Source: an uncultured Erysipelotrichaceae bacterium (GTDB lineage: Bacteria > Bacillota_I > Bacilli_A > Erysipelotrichales > Erysipelotrichaceae). Taken from it: a stretch of DNA of 43,305 nt. The notes beneath the pieces were generated by a model. That model saw only the letters and a list, made by a program, of their open reading frames with translations, did no database searches and was not told the DNA's origin. A program made the position numbers and the translations under genes. Shown here piece by piece: positions 15,587 to 24,837 of the stretch. The number at the start of each line of letters is the position of its first letter. The first letter of the stretch is position 1. Location of the stretch: assembly GCA_900315065.1 (NCBI GenBank), contig OMXQ01000009.1, positions 1-43,305 on the forward strand, written 5' to 3'.

Positions 15587-16048
15587 ATGTATAAAAACGG
15601 AAAATCTTTAGGATCCTGTCTTGTCACGATCCTGACTGGAATATTATTGATCCTTGCCCCGACTTCCCTGGCTGCTTCGGTTGTTCAGATTGCCGGCGGT
15701 GCTTTGGTTATATATGGTATTTATCTCGGTTATTGTTTTGCAAAGAGTGATTACAGAAGCGGCATGGATCTTGGCATTTCCCTGCTGGCAATTGCCGGCG
15801 GCCTGTTTATGATTTCCAATGCCTACGGCCTGCTGGAGGCAATTCCTACTTTCATCGGTATTTATCTGCTGGTGACCGGTGTCTGCAAGCTTGCGGTTCT
15901 GCCTGTTACAGCGATTCCGGATCTGCTGCTTGGCGTGATTCTGTTAGCCTGCGGGTTCGGTGTCTTCTCATTTGCTTTGTCTCTGGTCGGCGTCTTTGTT
16001 TTAGCCGGCGGCATTGTAGATCTGATCAATGTCATCCGATACAGGTAA
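15587..16048 (+). CDS. HdeD/DUF308-like membrane protein
   Basis: 153 residues made of about six short hydrophobic helices in hairpins with glycine-rich turns (ILTGILLILAPTSL, IAGGLFMISN, LVTGVCKL, VFVLAGGIVDL), the pattern of DUF308/HdeD proteins. Its function is unknown. The start at 15587 has AAAGGAGG eight bases upstream and a TATAAT at 15556-15561. An open frame extends upstream to 15338 but overlaps the preceding gene and is discounted. It is monocistronic with its own terminator. Confidence 0.8.
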   Translation: MYKNGKSLGSCLVTILTGILLILAPTSLAASVVQIAGGALVIYGIYLGYCFAKSDYRSGMDLGISLLAIAGGLFMISNAYGLLEAIPTFIGIYLLVTGVCKLAVLPVTAIPDLLLGVILLACGFGVFSFALSLVGVFVLAGGIVDLINVIRYR

Positions 16049-16056
16049 TCTTTACA

Positions 16057-16086
16057 GGAAAAGTGTTTTGTGCTTTTCCTTTTTTA
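16057..16086 (+). terminator. Terminator after HdeD-like gene
   Basis: Arms GGAAAAG (16057-16063) and CTTTTCC (16073-16079), followed by TTTTTTATT. Confidence 0.85.
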
Positions 16087-16097
16087 TTGAAAGTATA

Positions 16098-16125
16098 TTG
16101 ACTGATGGTCAGTCAATGCTATAGT
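16098..16125 (+). promoter_or_regulatory. TetR-gene promoter with overlapping palindromic operator
   Basis: TTGACTGATGGTCAGTCAA (16098-16116) is a perfect palindrome with eight-base arms and a three-base centre. Its first six bases are also the -35, paired with TATAGT (16120-16125) at 16-bp spacing. A palindrome buried in the promoter directly before a TetR gene is the classic autorepression layout. Confidence 0.85.
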
Positions 16126-16144
16126 AAAGGCAGGAGGTGATATT

Positions 16145-16708
16145 GTGCAGGAGACAAAAGACAGTGAAGAGCGCAAGAATGAATTTATTGATGTTGCGGA
16201 AAAACTGTTCAAGGAAAACGGCATCGTAGATACCACCGTCAATTCCATTGTCAAAGACATGGATGTCGCCAAAGGCCTCTTCTATTATTACTTCAAGTCC
16301 AAGGATGATGTAATCGATGCCATCTCGGACAAATACAACCAGGTATTTAATGAAATGATGAAGCGTGAAATGGACATCCAGCCTTCGTATCAGGATCGGC
16401 TGAATCAGTTCATCACCAACTGCGTGCGTTCCTTCCGCCAGCTGAATTCCGAATTTCCGCCGAGCAAGATTGATCTGAGCAAACTGAAGAACAGATCATT
16501 GCAGGAAGCCAAAACAGTTTCCATTGAAGGCCTGACTACTTTGTTCAAAGAAGGCATTGAAAAAAAAGAATTGAATTTTGTTCATCCTGAGTATTATGCG
16601 GATATTCTGATATCCGGCATCAACACCCTGATTCAGGAAGGCAAGGCTGAAGACGAAGAGATTATAGCGATCATTCTCGATTTGATCGAAAGATCAGGAA
16701 AGGATTAA
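16145..16708 (+). CDS. TetR/AcrR-family transcriptional repressor
   Basis: 187 residues. The N-terminal TetR HTH (about 12-58) has FIDVAEKLFKENG, TTVNSIVKDMDVAKG and LFYYYFKSKDDV. The C-terminal ligand-binding half is all-helical and not assignable to a ligand. It starts at GTG, preceded by the strong ribosome binding site GGAGGTGAT at 16133-16141. Its own promoter contains a perfect palindrome, so it is probably autoregulated. The only co-transcribed gene is the small coiled-coil protein one base downstream, which is then the obvious regulated partner. Confidence 0.93.
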   Translation: MQETKDSEERKNEFIDVAEKLFKENGIVDTTVNSIVKDMDVAKGLFYYYFKSKDDVIDAISDKYNQVFNEMMKREMDIQPSYQDRLNQFITNCVRSFRQLNSEFPPSKIDLSKLKNRSLQEAKTVSIEGLTTLFKEGIEKKELNFVHPEYYADILISGINTLIQEGKAEDEEIIAIILDLIERSGKD

Positions 16709-16709
16709 T

Positions 16710-17057
16710 ATGTCAGAGAATAACAATACCAACAATACAGAAAAGAAGAATTCTGCAGACGATCTGTTCAAACAGGTAAGCGGCTATTTCAACCAGGCAG
16801 TCGATATAGGCAAAAAGGCAGCCGGTACAATCGTTGAAAAACTGGACATTGAAAAGCAGAAAGCTGAAATCAGAAGCGAGATCGGCCACAACAGCAGAGA
16901 AGTCAGCCGCCTCTATGAGCAACTAGGCCGTGATTACTTTACGGCTAAGGAGAAGGGTACGGAAATTGAAAAGGAAGCAGAGACTTTTGATCATATCCGC
17001 TCCAAGGAAAAGCTCATTGAACTGCTGAATGAAAAGCTGGACGGCTTTGACAAGTAA
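16710..17057 (+). CDS. Small coiled-coil protein, unknown function
   Basis: A soluble 115-residue protein I do not recognise. An Asn-rich N-terminus (1-14) is followed by amphipathic helices (about 18-45) and a charged coiled coil (about 46-113) with heptad-like Leu/Ile spacing. It has no Cys, membrane segment or enzyme motif. It starts one base after the TetR stop and ends before a strong terminator, so it forms a two-gene operon with the repressor. Confidence 0.75.
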   Translation: MSENNNTNNTEKKNSADDLFKQVSGYFNQAVDIGKKAAGTIVEKLDIEKQKAEIRSEIGHNSREVSRLYEQLGRDYFTAKEKGTEIEKEAETFDHIRSKEKLIELLNEKLDGFDK

Positions 17058-17064
17058 GGCTGAG

Positions 17065-17092
17065 GATCTGCCGTAAAAGGCAGATCTTTTTT
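17065..17092 (+). terminator. Terminator of the tetR operon
   Basis: Perfect stem GATCTGCC / GGCAGATC (17065-17072 and 17079-17086) with loop GTAAAA, followed by six T. Confidence 0.93.
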
Positions 17093-17151
17093 CATTTCTT
17101 CCTGATCATAAATGAGGTAGAATCATACCGGAATCAGAAGAGGGGATTGCT

Positions 17152-18036
17152 ATGAGTGAAAACCGCATCTATGTTGAACCAGCACCATTAAAGCTGCGCA
17201 ACTGCATCATGATTATTCTGGGCTCTGCCATGTATGCGGCATCTGTGAATCTTTTTCTGCAGCCTCTTAATCTCTATGCCGGCGGGATTCCCGGTACGGC
17301 GCAGGTCATTGCCCGTCTGTTCTTTCAGAACGTACACGGCATCGATGTTACCGGTATTGTCAACCTGTGTCTGAACCTGCCTTTGTTTTTCTTAGCCTTC
17401 CGCGCTATGCACAAGCGCATGTTAATCGGAACGATATTATCTATTCTTACCCAGACCATCGTCTTTACCCTGGTCAGGATTCCTTCTGCTCCGATCCTCG
17501 ATGATATGCTTGCCTCGATTCTGATTGCAGGTATTGCGGCAGGAGTCGGATGCGGCGTCGTCCTGACTAACGGCGGTTCAGCCGGCGGTACGGATCTGCT
17601 CGGCGTCTATATTACAACCAGAGTCAGAAACTTCTCGGTAGGTACTTTGAATCTCATCTACAATGCAGTCTTTTATACCTATACAGCGATGGCCTTTACG
17701 CTTTCCACCTCCATTTATTCCATTCTCTTTGTGGCAGCTTTTGCGGTAACGATCGACCGTTTCCATTATCAGAACATCGCGGTTGAACTGATGATCTTTA
17801 CCCATCATCCGGAAATGGCTGATACCATCATGACCAAGTACGTAAGAGGGGTCACGGAATGGAACGGGGTCGGTGCCTATACAAATAAGGATACCCATGT
17901 CCTGGTAACGGTCGTCGCCAAGAATGAAGTGGACAGAGTCATGAAAGACATCCAGGCTCTGGATCCTCAGGCTTTTATCATTACCCATGAACACATCAAG
18001 GTAGCCGGAGGCTATCAGAAGCGGCTTGAAAACTGA
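17152..18036 (+). CDS. YitT family membrane protein
   Basis: 294 residues. The N-terminal YitT_membrane (DUF161) domain has about five or six helices (about 17-195) and the typical NLYAGGIPGTAQVIARL and TNGGSAGGTDLL glycine-rich loops. The C-terminal DUF2179 cytoplasmic domain covers about 200-288. Its role is unknown; the family is widespread and multicopy in Bacillota. TAGAAT at 17117-17122 is the likely -10, and AGAGGGG is the ribosome binding site. The stop codon lies within the terminator stem. Confidence 0.93.
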   Translation: MSENRIYVEPAPLKLRNCIMIILGSAMYAASVNLFLQPLNLYAGGIPGTAQVIARLFFQNVHGIDVTGIVNLCLNLPLFFLAFRAMHKRMLIGTILSILTQTIVFTLVRIPSAPILDDMLASILIAGIAAGVGCGVVLTNGGSAGGTDLLGVYITTRVRNFSVGTLNLIYNAVFYTYTAMAFTLSTSIYSILFVAAFAVTIDRFHYQNIAVELMIFTHHPEMADTIMTKYVRGVTEWNGVGAYTNKDTHVLVTVVAKNEVDRVMKDIQALDPQAFIITHEHIKVAGGYQKRLEN

Positions 18037-18055
18037 TCTTTGTGTCAGTTTTTTC
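18029..18055 (+). terminator. Terminator overlapping the yitT-like stop codon
   Basis: Arms AAAACTGA (18029-18036) and TCAGTTTT (18045-18052). The left arm includes the TGA stop. It is followed by T-rich sequence that continues as an uninterrupted 41-base pyrimidine run (18049-18089). Confidence 0.8.
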
Positions 18056-18113
18056 TTTTTCTTCTTCTTTTTCTTTTTTCTTTCTTTTTGTATTTTTCTC
18101 CTTCACTGCATAG

Positions 18114-18136
18114 AAAAAGGAGAGACTCAGCTCTCC
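18114..18136 (-). terminator. Terminator of the queuosine operon
   Basis: On minus: GGAGAG (18136-18131), loop CTGAGT, CTCTCC (18124-18119), then TTTTT. The stem includes the queH stop codon (18129-18127), mirroring the convergent gene, whose stop is also inside its terminator. Confidence 0.75.
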
Positions 18137-18828
18137 CTGGTGTCTTCAGGATGTCTTTCGTGGTAGCTGTATTCACAACCGCAATAGTCCTGCCGGTAGA
18201 TGCAGTATTCATTGCATATGGCATCTGATTTCAAAGCACCATCTGCTTTCTTGAAATCCGAAACAAAATATTTTGTATGCGTATAGTTCCTGCCGAGATT
18301 CAGACCGATTTCATTGATTTTCTGAGAATCTTTCTGTCTTGAAAAAGTCATGACAGTCGTGAAGTAATCAAAGCCGTGTTCATCAGCGTATTGGAAAGCT
18401 GCATTCATTCTTTCCCCATAGCAGCCGAAGCAGGAAGTCCAGCCTTCCGGATCTGTGCCTCTGTTTTTCAATACGGTCTTTGCATAAGTATCATAATCAT
18501 AAGGCGGTACAATGAGTTCAATCTGATCGTGGTAGCGTTCATGAAGCAGGCGTTTTACTTCGGCAAGGCGCTTATCATGTTCTGCTTCCGGCCAGATATT
18601 GGAATTGTTGTACATGACGGCAACTTCAAATCCGTTTTCGAGAAGAAAATCCAGCGGCCAGCAGGCACAGACAATGCAGCAGACATGAAGAAGGATACGA
18701 GGCTTGCGGTCATGCGTCTTATGAAAAGAGGCAATCTCTTTGAGGGATTCTTTGTAGTAATTCTTCTTGTTGGAAGATTTACGGCTCATGATGTAGGCAA
18801 TGTATTCTTCTTTTTCTTTCTCATTCAT
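18127..18828 (-). CDS. queH: Epoxyqueuosine reductase QueH
   Basis: Catalyses the last step of queuosine synthesis, epoxyqueuosine to queuosine in tRNA. This is the QueH (DUF208) type, not the cobalamin-dependent QueG. It has 233 residues. Cysteine motifs expected for metal and Fe-S binding are HVCCIVCAC (near 47), CFGCYGERM (near 137) and YCIYRQDYCGC near the C-terminus. NNSNIWPEAEHDKRL fits the substrate/AANH-like region. The ATG overlaps the queA stop by eight bases. It is last in the tgt-queA-queH operon. Confidence 0.93.
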   Translation of the reverse strand: MNEKEKEEYIAYIMSRKSSNKKNYYKESLKEIASFHKTHDRKPRILLHVCCIVCACWPLDFLLENGFEVAVMYNNSNIWPEAEHDKRLAEVKRLLHERYHDQIELIVPPYDYDTYAKTVLKNRGTDPEGWTSCFGCYGERMNAAFQYADEHGFDYFTTVMTFSRQKDSQKINEIGLNLGRNYTHTKYFVSDFKKADGALKSDAICNEYCIYRQDYCGCEYSYHERHPEDTRES

Positions 18829-19866
18829 GCGTTAAGAACATGCAGTCGCCGAAGGAGAAGAATCTGTACTTTTCTTTGACGGCTTCCTTGTAAGCTTTCA
18901 TGATCAGATCATAGCCGGCCAAAGCACAGATCATCATTAATAAAGTGGATTTAGGCAGATGGAAGTTGGTCAACATGCCGTCAATGGCATGATACTGGTA
19001 GCCTGGATAAATGAAGAGCTTTGTTTCCATAGTGCATTCTTCAAATCTGCCGTATTTATTCCAGACAGATTCCAGCGTGCGGACAGAAGTGGTGCCGATT
19101 GCGATGATTCTTCTGCCTTCTGCTTTTGCTTTGTTCAAGGTATCAGCAGCTTCCTTACTCATCATGCATACTTCTGCATGCATGTCATGGTCCCTGACTT
19201 TTTCCGTATCCATCGGTCTGAAGGTGCCAAGACCTACGTGAAGGGTGACATCGACGATGGTGACGCCTTTGGCTCTTAACTGATCAAAGATTTCCGGTGT
19301 GAAGTGGAGACCGGCAGTAGGGGCAGCTGCACTGCCTTCTACTTTGGAATAAACAGTCTGGTATCTTTCCGGATCATTGAGCTTTTCATGAATATAAGGC
19401 GGCAGCGGAACTTCGCCAAGCTGGTCAAGAATTTCATTGAAGATACCTTCATAAATCATTTTGAATTTGCGCAGGCCCTTGTCTTCTACTTCTGTACACT
19501 GGGCTTTTAATCTGCCGTCATGGAAGGAAACAATGGTGCCTTTTTTGACAACATGGGCATTGCCGACCAGGCATTCCCAGATATCATCTTCCATCTGTCT
19601 TAACAGCAGGAGTTCGACATGAGCGCCGGTTTCTTCCTTGGTACCGTATAATCTGGCCGGAATGACTCTTGTGTTGTTTCTGACCAGAACGTCGCCTTCA
19701 TGGAAATAGTCGACGATGTCATAGAAATGCTTGTGTTCAAATGTGCCCTTGTCCATATGGACAACCATCATGCGGCTTGTCTTTCTGTCCTTGAGCGGGG
19801 TCTGCGCAATGAGTTCATGCGGCAGATCATAATCAAAATCACTGGTCTTTAAGTTATTAATATCCA

Positions 19867-19867
<1 letters not shown>
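18821..19867 (-). CDS. queA: S-adenosylmethionine:tRNA ribosyltransferase-isomerase QueA
   Basis: Transfers and rearranges the ribose of SAM onto preQ1 in tRNA to give epoxyqueuosine. It has 348 residues, full length. Family motifs are FDYDLPHELIAQTPL at the N-terminus, HFYDIVDYFHEGDVLVRNNTRVIPAR, PLPPYIH, AAPTAGLHFT, HVGLGTFRP and GTTSVRTLES, with the C-terminal LTNFHLPKSTLLMM. Its start codon shares one base with the tgt stop. Confidence 0.98.
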
Positions 19868-21530
<1,663 letters not shown>

Positions 21531-21545
21531 GGAGTAATATTTGTT

Positions 21546-21884
21546 ATGGAATATGTAGATCCGACTGCAGTAGAAGAAAGCAGGAAGCAGATGGTGGCTG
21601 AAAAGGAAGTGGATGCGATGAGCGAGATTTTTTCCATGTTCGGCGATTCCACCCGTCTGAAGATAATGAATGCCTTGTTTGCCGGTGAATTGTGCGTTTC
21701 TGATCTGGCATCTTTATTGGAAATGAGTACTTCTGCTATTTCCCATCAGCTGTCCAATCTGAAGAAGACAAAGCTGGTTGTGACAAGAAAAAGAGGCAAG
21801 AATGTCTATTATTCCATGGCGGATGAGCACATTTACAACATCTACAAGATGGCTCTTGAACATGTACGTGAAGGGAAACATTGA
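21546..21884 (+). CDS. ArsR/SmtB-family metal-sensing repressor
   Basis: 112-residue winged-helix repressor. The DNA-binding core (about 27-88) has LFAGELCVSDLASLLEMSTSAISHQLSNLKKTKLV. The last helix carries D93-x-H95 and H106-x2-E109, exactly the residue spacing of the alpha5 zinc site of SmtB/CzrA (D104, H106, H117, E120 in SmtB). The single C50 is not enough for a thiolate alpha3 site. A zinc or cobalt sensor is therefore likely. No metal exporter is next to it; the CDF gene at 748 is about 20 kb away. It shares one base with the downstream exonuclease start. Confidence 0.92.
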   Translation: MEYVDPTAVEESRKQMVAEKEVDAMSEIFSMFGDSTRLKIMNALFAGELCVSDLASLLEMSTSAISHQLSNLKKTKLVVTRKRGKNVYYSMADEHIYNIYKMALEHVREGKH

Positions 21885-22449
21885 TGAAAATCTGTGCCAT
21901 AGATTTTGAAACAGCCAATCGTTCCATGGCTTCGATCTGTTCGATCGGGGTATCCACCTATGAAGACGGGGTTGTTGAAGATCCCTATGCTTCCCTGATT
22001 CATCCGGCTGAAAATGTGAACTGGTTTGAGCCCGTCAATATTTCGATCCACGGGATTACGCCTGCCATGGTAGCTGATGCACCGGATTGGCGGCAGGTTT
22101 ATGAAGAACTGGATCCCATCTGGTCAGGGGCTGTATTGTGTGCGCATAACGCAAAGTTTGATATGACCTGTCTGCGCATCTGCGCAGGTCAAATGAAAAC
22201 TGCGGATTGCCGGCACCGCACTTTACGTATTTCGATACGGTTGAATTGAGCAGACATGCTTTCCCGGAAATGCCGCATCATACGCTGGATGCCATGTGCA
22301 CCAGACTTGGGATTGAACTGGATCACCATAAGGCAGACAGCGATGCCCACGGATGTCTCATGATTATGGTGAGACTGATGGAATTGACCGGCATCTATGA
22401 TGAAACAGAATTTCTATCGTATTTTGATGTTCATCTGAGACATTTATAA
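21884..22449 (+). pseudogene. DEDDh 3'-5' exonuclease (DnaQ-like), frameshifted
   Basis: Two adjoining frames together make one DnaQ-type exonuclease. The first, from ATG 21884, has D7-x-E9 in AIDFETA and HNAKFDM. The second, open to 22449, continues GLPAPHFTYFDTVELSRH and ends with the catalytic HHKADSDAHG. Joining needs a -1 shift near the A4 run at 22196-22199; one more A there would read MKNCGLPAPHF and restore about 189 residues. All DEDDh residues are present, so the break is recent, a sequencing or assembly error in a homopolymer, or slippage. Without the shift the first frame ends at 22249 with a nonsense tail. Confidence 0.85.
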
Positions 22450-22473
22450 GATAAGAGAAAAGGAAAAAAAGAG

Positions 22474-23421
22474 ATGAAAACAGTCATTATGGAAAGCCTG
22501 GGCGTCAGTGATGAAGTCCTGGCAGAAAAAGAAAAGCCGTTCAAAGAAAAAGGCATGGAATTTGTTCATTACACAAGGAATGATGATATTGAGACTTTGA
22601 AAAAAGAAGCAGCAGAAGCTGATGTCATGATTCTGGCCAACATGCCGATTACAAAAGAAGTCTTAGCAGCCGCGCCTCATCTGCAGTTTGTCAATATCGG
22701 CTTTACCGGCGTAGATCACGTGGATATCGGTTATTGCCGTGACAATCATATTGCCGTTTCCAATGCTTCCGGCTACGCTACAGAACCAGTTGCGGAATTA
22801 GCAGTAGGGGATGTGATCTCTTTGTACAGATGTCTTTTTGAAGCTGACAAGCGCGCAAGAGCCGGCAAAACAAAAGCAGGCTTGTCCGCAAGAGAAATCA
22901 AAGGCAAGACAGTCGGTATTATCGGTCTGGGCAAAATAGGCATGCGTACAGCTGAGCTCTTCCATGCTTTCGGGGCAGAGATCCTTGCCAACAAGAAGCA
23001 TCCTTGTCCTGAACCGGAATGGATTACATTGACCAGCGTTGAAGAAATCATGAAGAAGTGCGATATCGTTGTTCTGAATTGTCCTTTGAATGATGAAACA
23101 AGACACATGATCAATGCAGAAAGAATTGCCATGATGAAGAAAGATGCAGTTCTTGTCAATATGGCCAGAGGTGCCGTGGTTGATAACAAGGCACTTGCGG
23201 AAGCATTGCAGGCAGGCAGGATTGCCGGTGCAGCAATTGATGTTTTTGACAAGGAACCGCCTTTAGATGAAACCGAACCTCTGCTGAAGTGTGAAAATGC
23301 TTTGTTAACACCGCACATTGGTTTCTATTCTCAGGAAGCAATGTTAATGAGAGCAGATATCATCTTTGATAACCTTGCGGCATGGCTGGATCACAAACAG
23401 AAGAACATCATTCTGCAGTGA
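22474..23421 (+). CDS. D-isomer-specific 2-hydroxyacid dehydrogenase
   Basis: NAD(H)-dependent oxidoreductase, 315 residues. The substrate-binding parts are split around a Rossmann domain with IIGLGKIGMRTAE (149-161). The catalytic set is R232 in VNMARGAVVD, E261 in DVFDKEPPL and H281 in TPHIGFYS. The substrate (lactate, glycerate, phosphoglycerate or other) cannot be told. It has no C-terminal ACT domain, so it is not the long SerA form. Purine-rich AAAAGGAAAAAAAGAG precedes the start, 24 bp after the exonuclease gene. Confidence 0.93.
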   Translation: MKTVIMESLGVSDEVLAEKEKPFKEKGMEFVHYTRNDDIETLKKEAAEADVMILANMPITKEVLAAAPHLQFVNIGFTGVDHVDIGYCRDNHIAVSNASGYATEPVAELAVGDVISLYRCLFEADKRARAGKTKAGLSAREIKGKTVGIIGLGKIGMRTAELFHAFGAEILANKKHPCPEPEWITLTSVEEIMKKCDIVVLNCPLNDETRHMINAERIAMMKKDAVLVNMARGAVVDNKALAEALQAGRIAGAAIDVFDKEPPLDETEPLLKCENALLTPHIGFYSQEAMLMRADIIFDNLAAWLDHKQKNIILQ

Positions 23422-23422
23422 A

Positions 23423-23449
23423 AAACATTTCATTTCTTATGAAATGTTT
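23423..23449. terminator. Perfect inverted repeat after dehydrogenase gene
   Basis: Eleven-base arms AAACATTTCAT and ATGAAATGTTT with loop TTCTT, directly after the dehydrogenase stop. It can act as a terminator although the T run is only three. It also overlaps the -35 of the next gene, so an operator role is an alternative. Confidence 0.55.
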
Positions 23450-23475
23450 ACATTCTTCTGATTCATGTATATAAT
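23447..23475 (+). promoter_or_regulatory. Promoter of pyrophosphatase-like gene
   Basis: TTTACA (23447-23452), 17-bp spacer, TATAAT (23470-23475). The best classical sigma-A promoter in the window. The leader holds GTGGGG as the ribosome binding site. Confidence 0.85.
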
Positions 23476-23504
23476 TTTTACATACAACGTGGGGTATACA
23501 TGAA

Positions 23505-23888
23505 ATGGCAGAATTAGAAAACAATGCATATTTCTGGCAGAAGGTAGACACGCTCTTCCTCTCCAGCGGGTATACATTGAAAAAGAAAAAGGGTGAATCC
23601 CATGATTCCTTCAAGAATCTGGTTTACCCGACTGATTACGGGAGAGTCAATACCAATGGTGAAAACGGACTTTCCATCTATTGCGGCAGCGGTGACAGAA
23701 ACAAGGTAACAGCTCTGGTTGTAGCGGCAGATATTCTGGCGCGTGAACTGGATGTTAAAATTCTGGCTGGCTGCAATTCTGAAGAGGAAGAAGAAATTCT
23801 CCGCTTCCTGAATCAGACGGATTTTCAGAAGACCATTCTGATCAGAAGAGGGTCTGCAATTCCAGGCTGGGCATTCACGGATAATTGA
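23505..23888 (+). CDS. Small inorganic-pyrophosphatase-like protein
   Basis: 127 residues. The segment YFWQKVDTLFLSSG, then KNLVYPTDYGRVN, NGLSIYCGSGD, VKILAGCNSEEEEEILRF and the ILIRRG ending resemble small Bacillota proteins annotated as inorganic pyrophosphatase, which share VYPxDYGY with true PPases. Several acidic metal ligands of authentic type I PPases are not evident, and the protein is shorter (127 against about 175), so activity is uncertain. It is monocistronic, with a strong promoter and terminator. Confidence 0.6.
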   Translation: MAELENNAYFWQKVDTLFLSSGYTLKKKKGESHDSFKNLVYPTDYGRVNTNGENGLSIYCGSGDRNKVTALVVAADILARELDVKILAGCNSEEEEEILRFLNQTDFQKTILIRRGSAIPGWAFTDN

Positions 23889-23917
23889 GAATCTGACAAG
23901 TCAGCAGGATCATAAAC

Positions 23918-23940
23918 CCGGCAGAAAAAGCCGGTTTTTT
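23918..23940 (+). terminator. Terminator after pyrophosphatase-like gene
   Basis: Stem CCGGC / GCCGG (23918-23922 and 23930-23934) with loop AGAAAAA, followed by six T. Confidence 0.9.
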
Positions 23941-23956
23941 AATGCCTGCCATGCAG

Positions 23957-23982
23957 AAAAAAAGAGCGGCAATATACCGCTC
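23957..23982 (-). terminator. Terminator of PLC/aminotransferase operon
   Basis: On minus: GAGCGG (23982-23977), a seven-base loop, CCGCTC (23969-23964), then seven T. The stem abuts the stop codon at 23985-23983. Confidence 0.9.
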
Positions 23983-24837
23983 TCAGTCTGTTACAGGCTT
24001 GCCGCAGAAATCGAGATCGAAATCTGCTTTTTCATGATGGGCAATGATCCTGTCTGCGTAAGTAATGGCATGGCCGTACAAAGCAGGGAAAGATTCATTG
24101 ATTTCTGTCTGCCATGGCGTTGTGTATGTTTTGTGTTCCAGATTGATCACGGCACCCGGCTTTGTATCATACAGCATCATTGCAGTGACAAAATGATTCC
24201 TTGTCAGGGACTCGGCAGCATAAAGAACAGCATGCTTTGTCTTATCCGGGGCCAGAGCTCTGGTCCAGATGTAGATTTCACGGAAACCATGTTCCAGCTT
24301 CTTTACCGGAATTTCAATGCCGAAAACCTGGCGGAACATTTTGTGATACATCACCGCCAGCTTGTGTCTTTGCGAAGCATTGATGTCAAGATATTTATAA
24401 ACGTCGTAATCAGAGATTAATCTGCCTCTTTGGTGGAGGATCCAGACATCGATTTCACTTTCATTGGCGGTATGGAGTTCACCTTCGCTTTTCCCGGTGT
24501 CTTTCATCATCTGATCGGTCACTGCATAGACCAGAGGATGGACATTTCTGTCTAAAGCATAGTGGCAGAGATAGCCGATAAAGTAGCTCCATAATTCCGG
24601 GTCATTGATGCAGTATTTTTCAAAGAAATGAATGACTTCCCATATTTTGTGTTCATGCATGAGGTTTCCGTATTTTTTGAGGGAACCCGGCAGCACGGAC
24701 ATATGGGAGAAAAAGAGAAGATCCGGTCCCTGGGCACCGGTCGTAAACATCATCCTGTCAGAGACCTGTCTCTGCAAAGCAGGCTTGATGCGCAATGCGT
24801 CCAAAGCAAAGGCAGCGTGAGTTGTAGCAGCAGGCAT
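23983..24837 (-). CDS. Zinc-dependent phospholipase C family protein
   Basis: 284 residues with the layout of the zinc-dependent PLC/S1-P1 nuclease-like family (PF00882). Histidine and aspartate metal ligands are visible at H7 (TTHAAFALDAL), GAQGPDLLFFSH, the YLCHYALDRNVHP core and HTANESEIDVWI. There is no signal peptide, so the protein is probably intracellular, unlike the secreted toxins of this fold. Its substrate is unknown. The start shares one base with the aminotransferase stop (TAATG), implying coupling. Confidence 0.85.
   Translation of the reverse strand: MPAATTHAAFALDALRIKPALQRQVSDRMMFTTGAQGPDLLFFSHMSVLPGSLKKYGNLMHEHKIWEVIHFFEKYCINDPELWSYFIGYLCHYALDRNVHPLVYAVTDQMMKDTGKSEGELHTANESEIDVWILHQRGRLISDYDVYKYLDINASQRHKLAVMYHKMFRQVFGIEIPVKKLEHGFREIYIWTRALAPDKTKHAVLYAAESLTRNHFVTAMMLYDTKPGAVINLEHKTYTTPWQTEINESFPALYGHAITYADRIIAHHEKADFDLDFCGKPVTD

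Noticed and set aside
18049-18089. Simple-sequence repeat or phase-variable tract
   Set aside because: It is an irregular pyrimidine run, not a regular unit repeat, and lies between two terminators outside any coding or promoter region.
22190-22210. Programmed -1 frameshifting in the exonuclease gene
   Set aside because: The site (ATG AAA ACT) is not a strong X-XXY-YYZ heptamer and I see no downstream pseudoknot. An indel in the A run is the simpler explanation.
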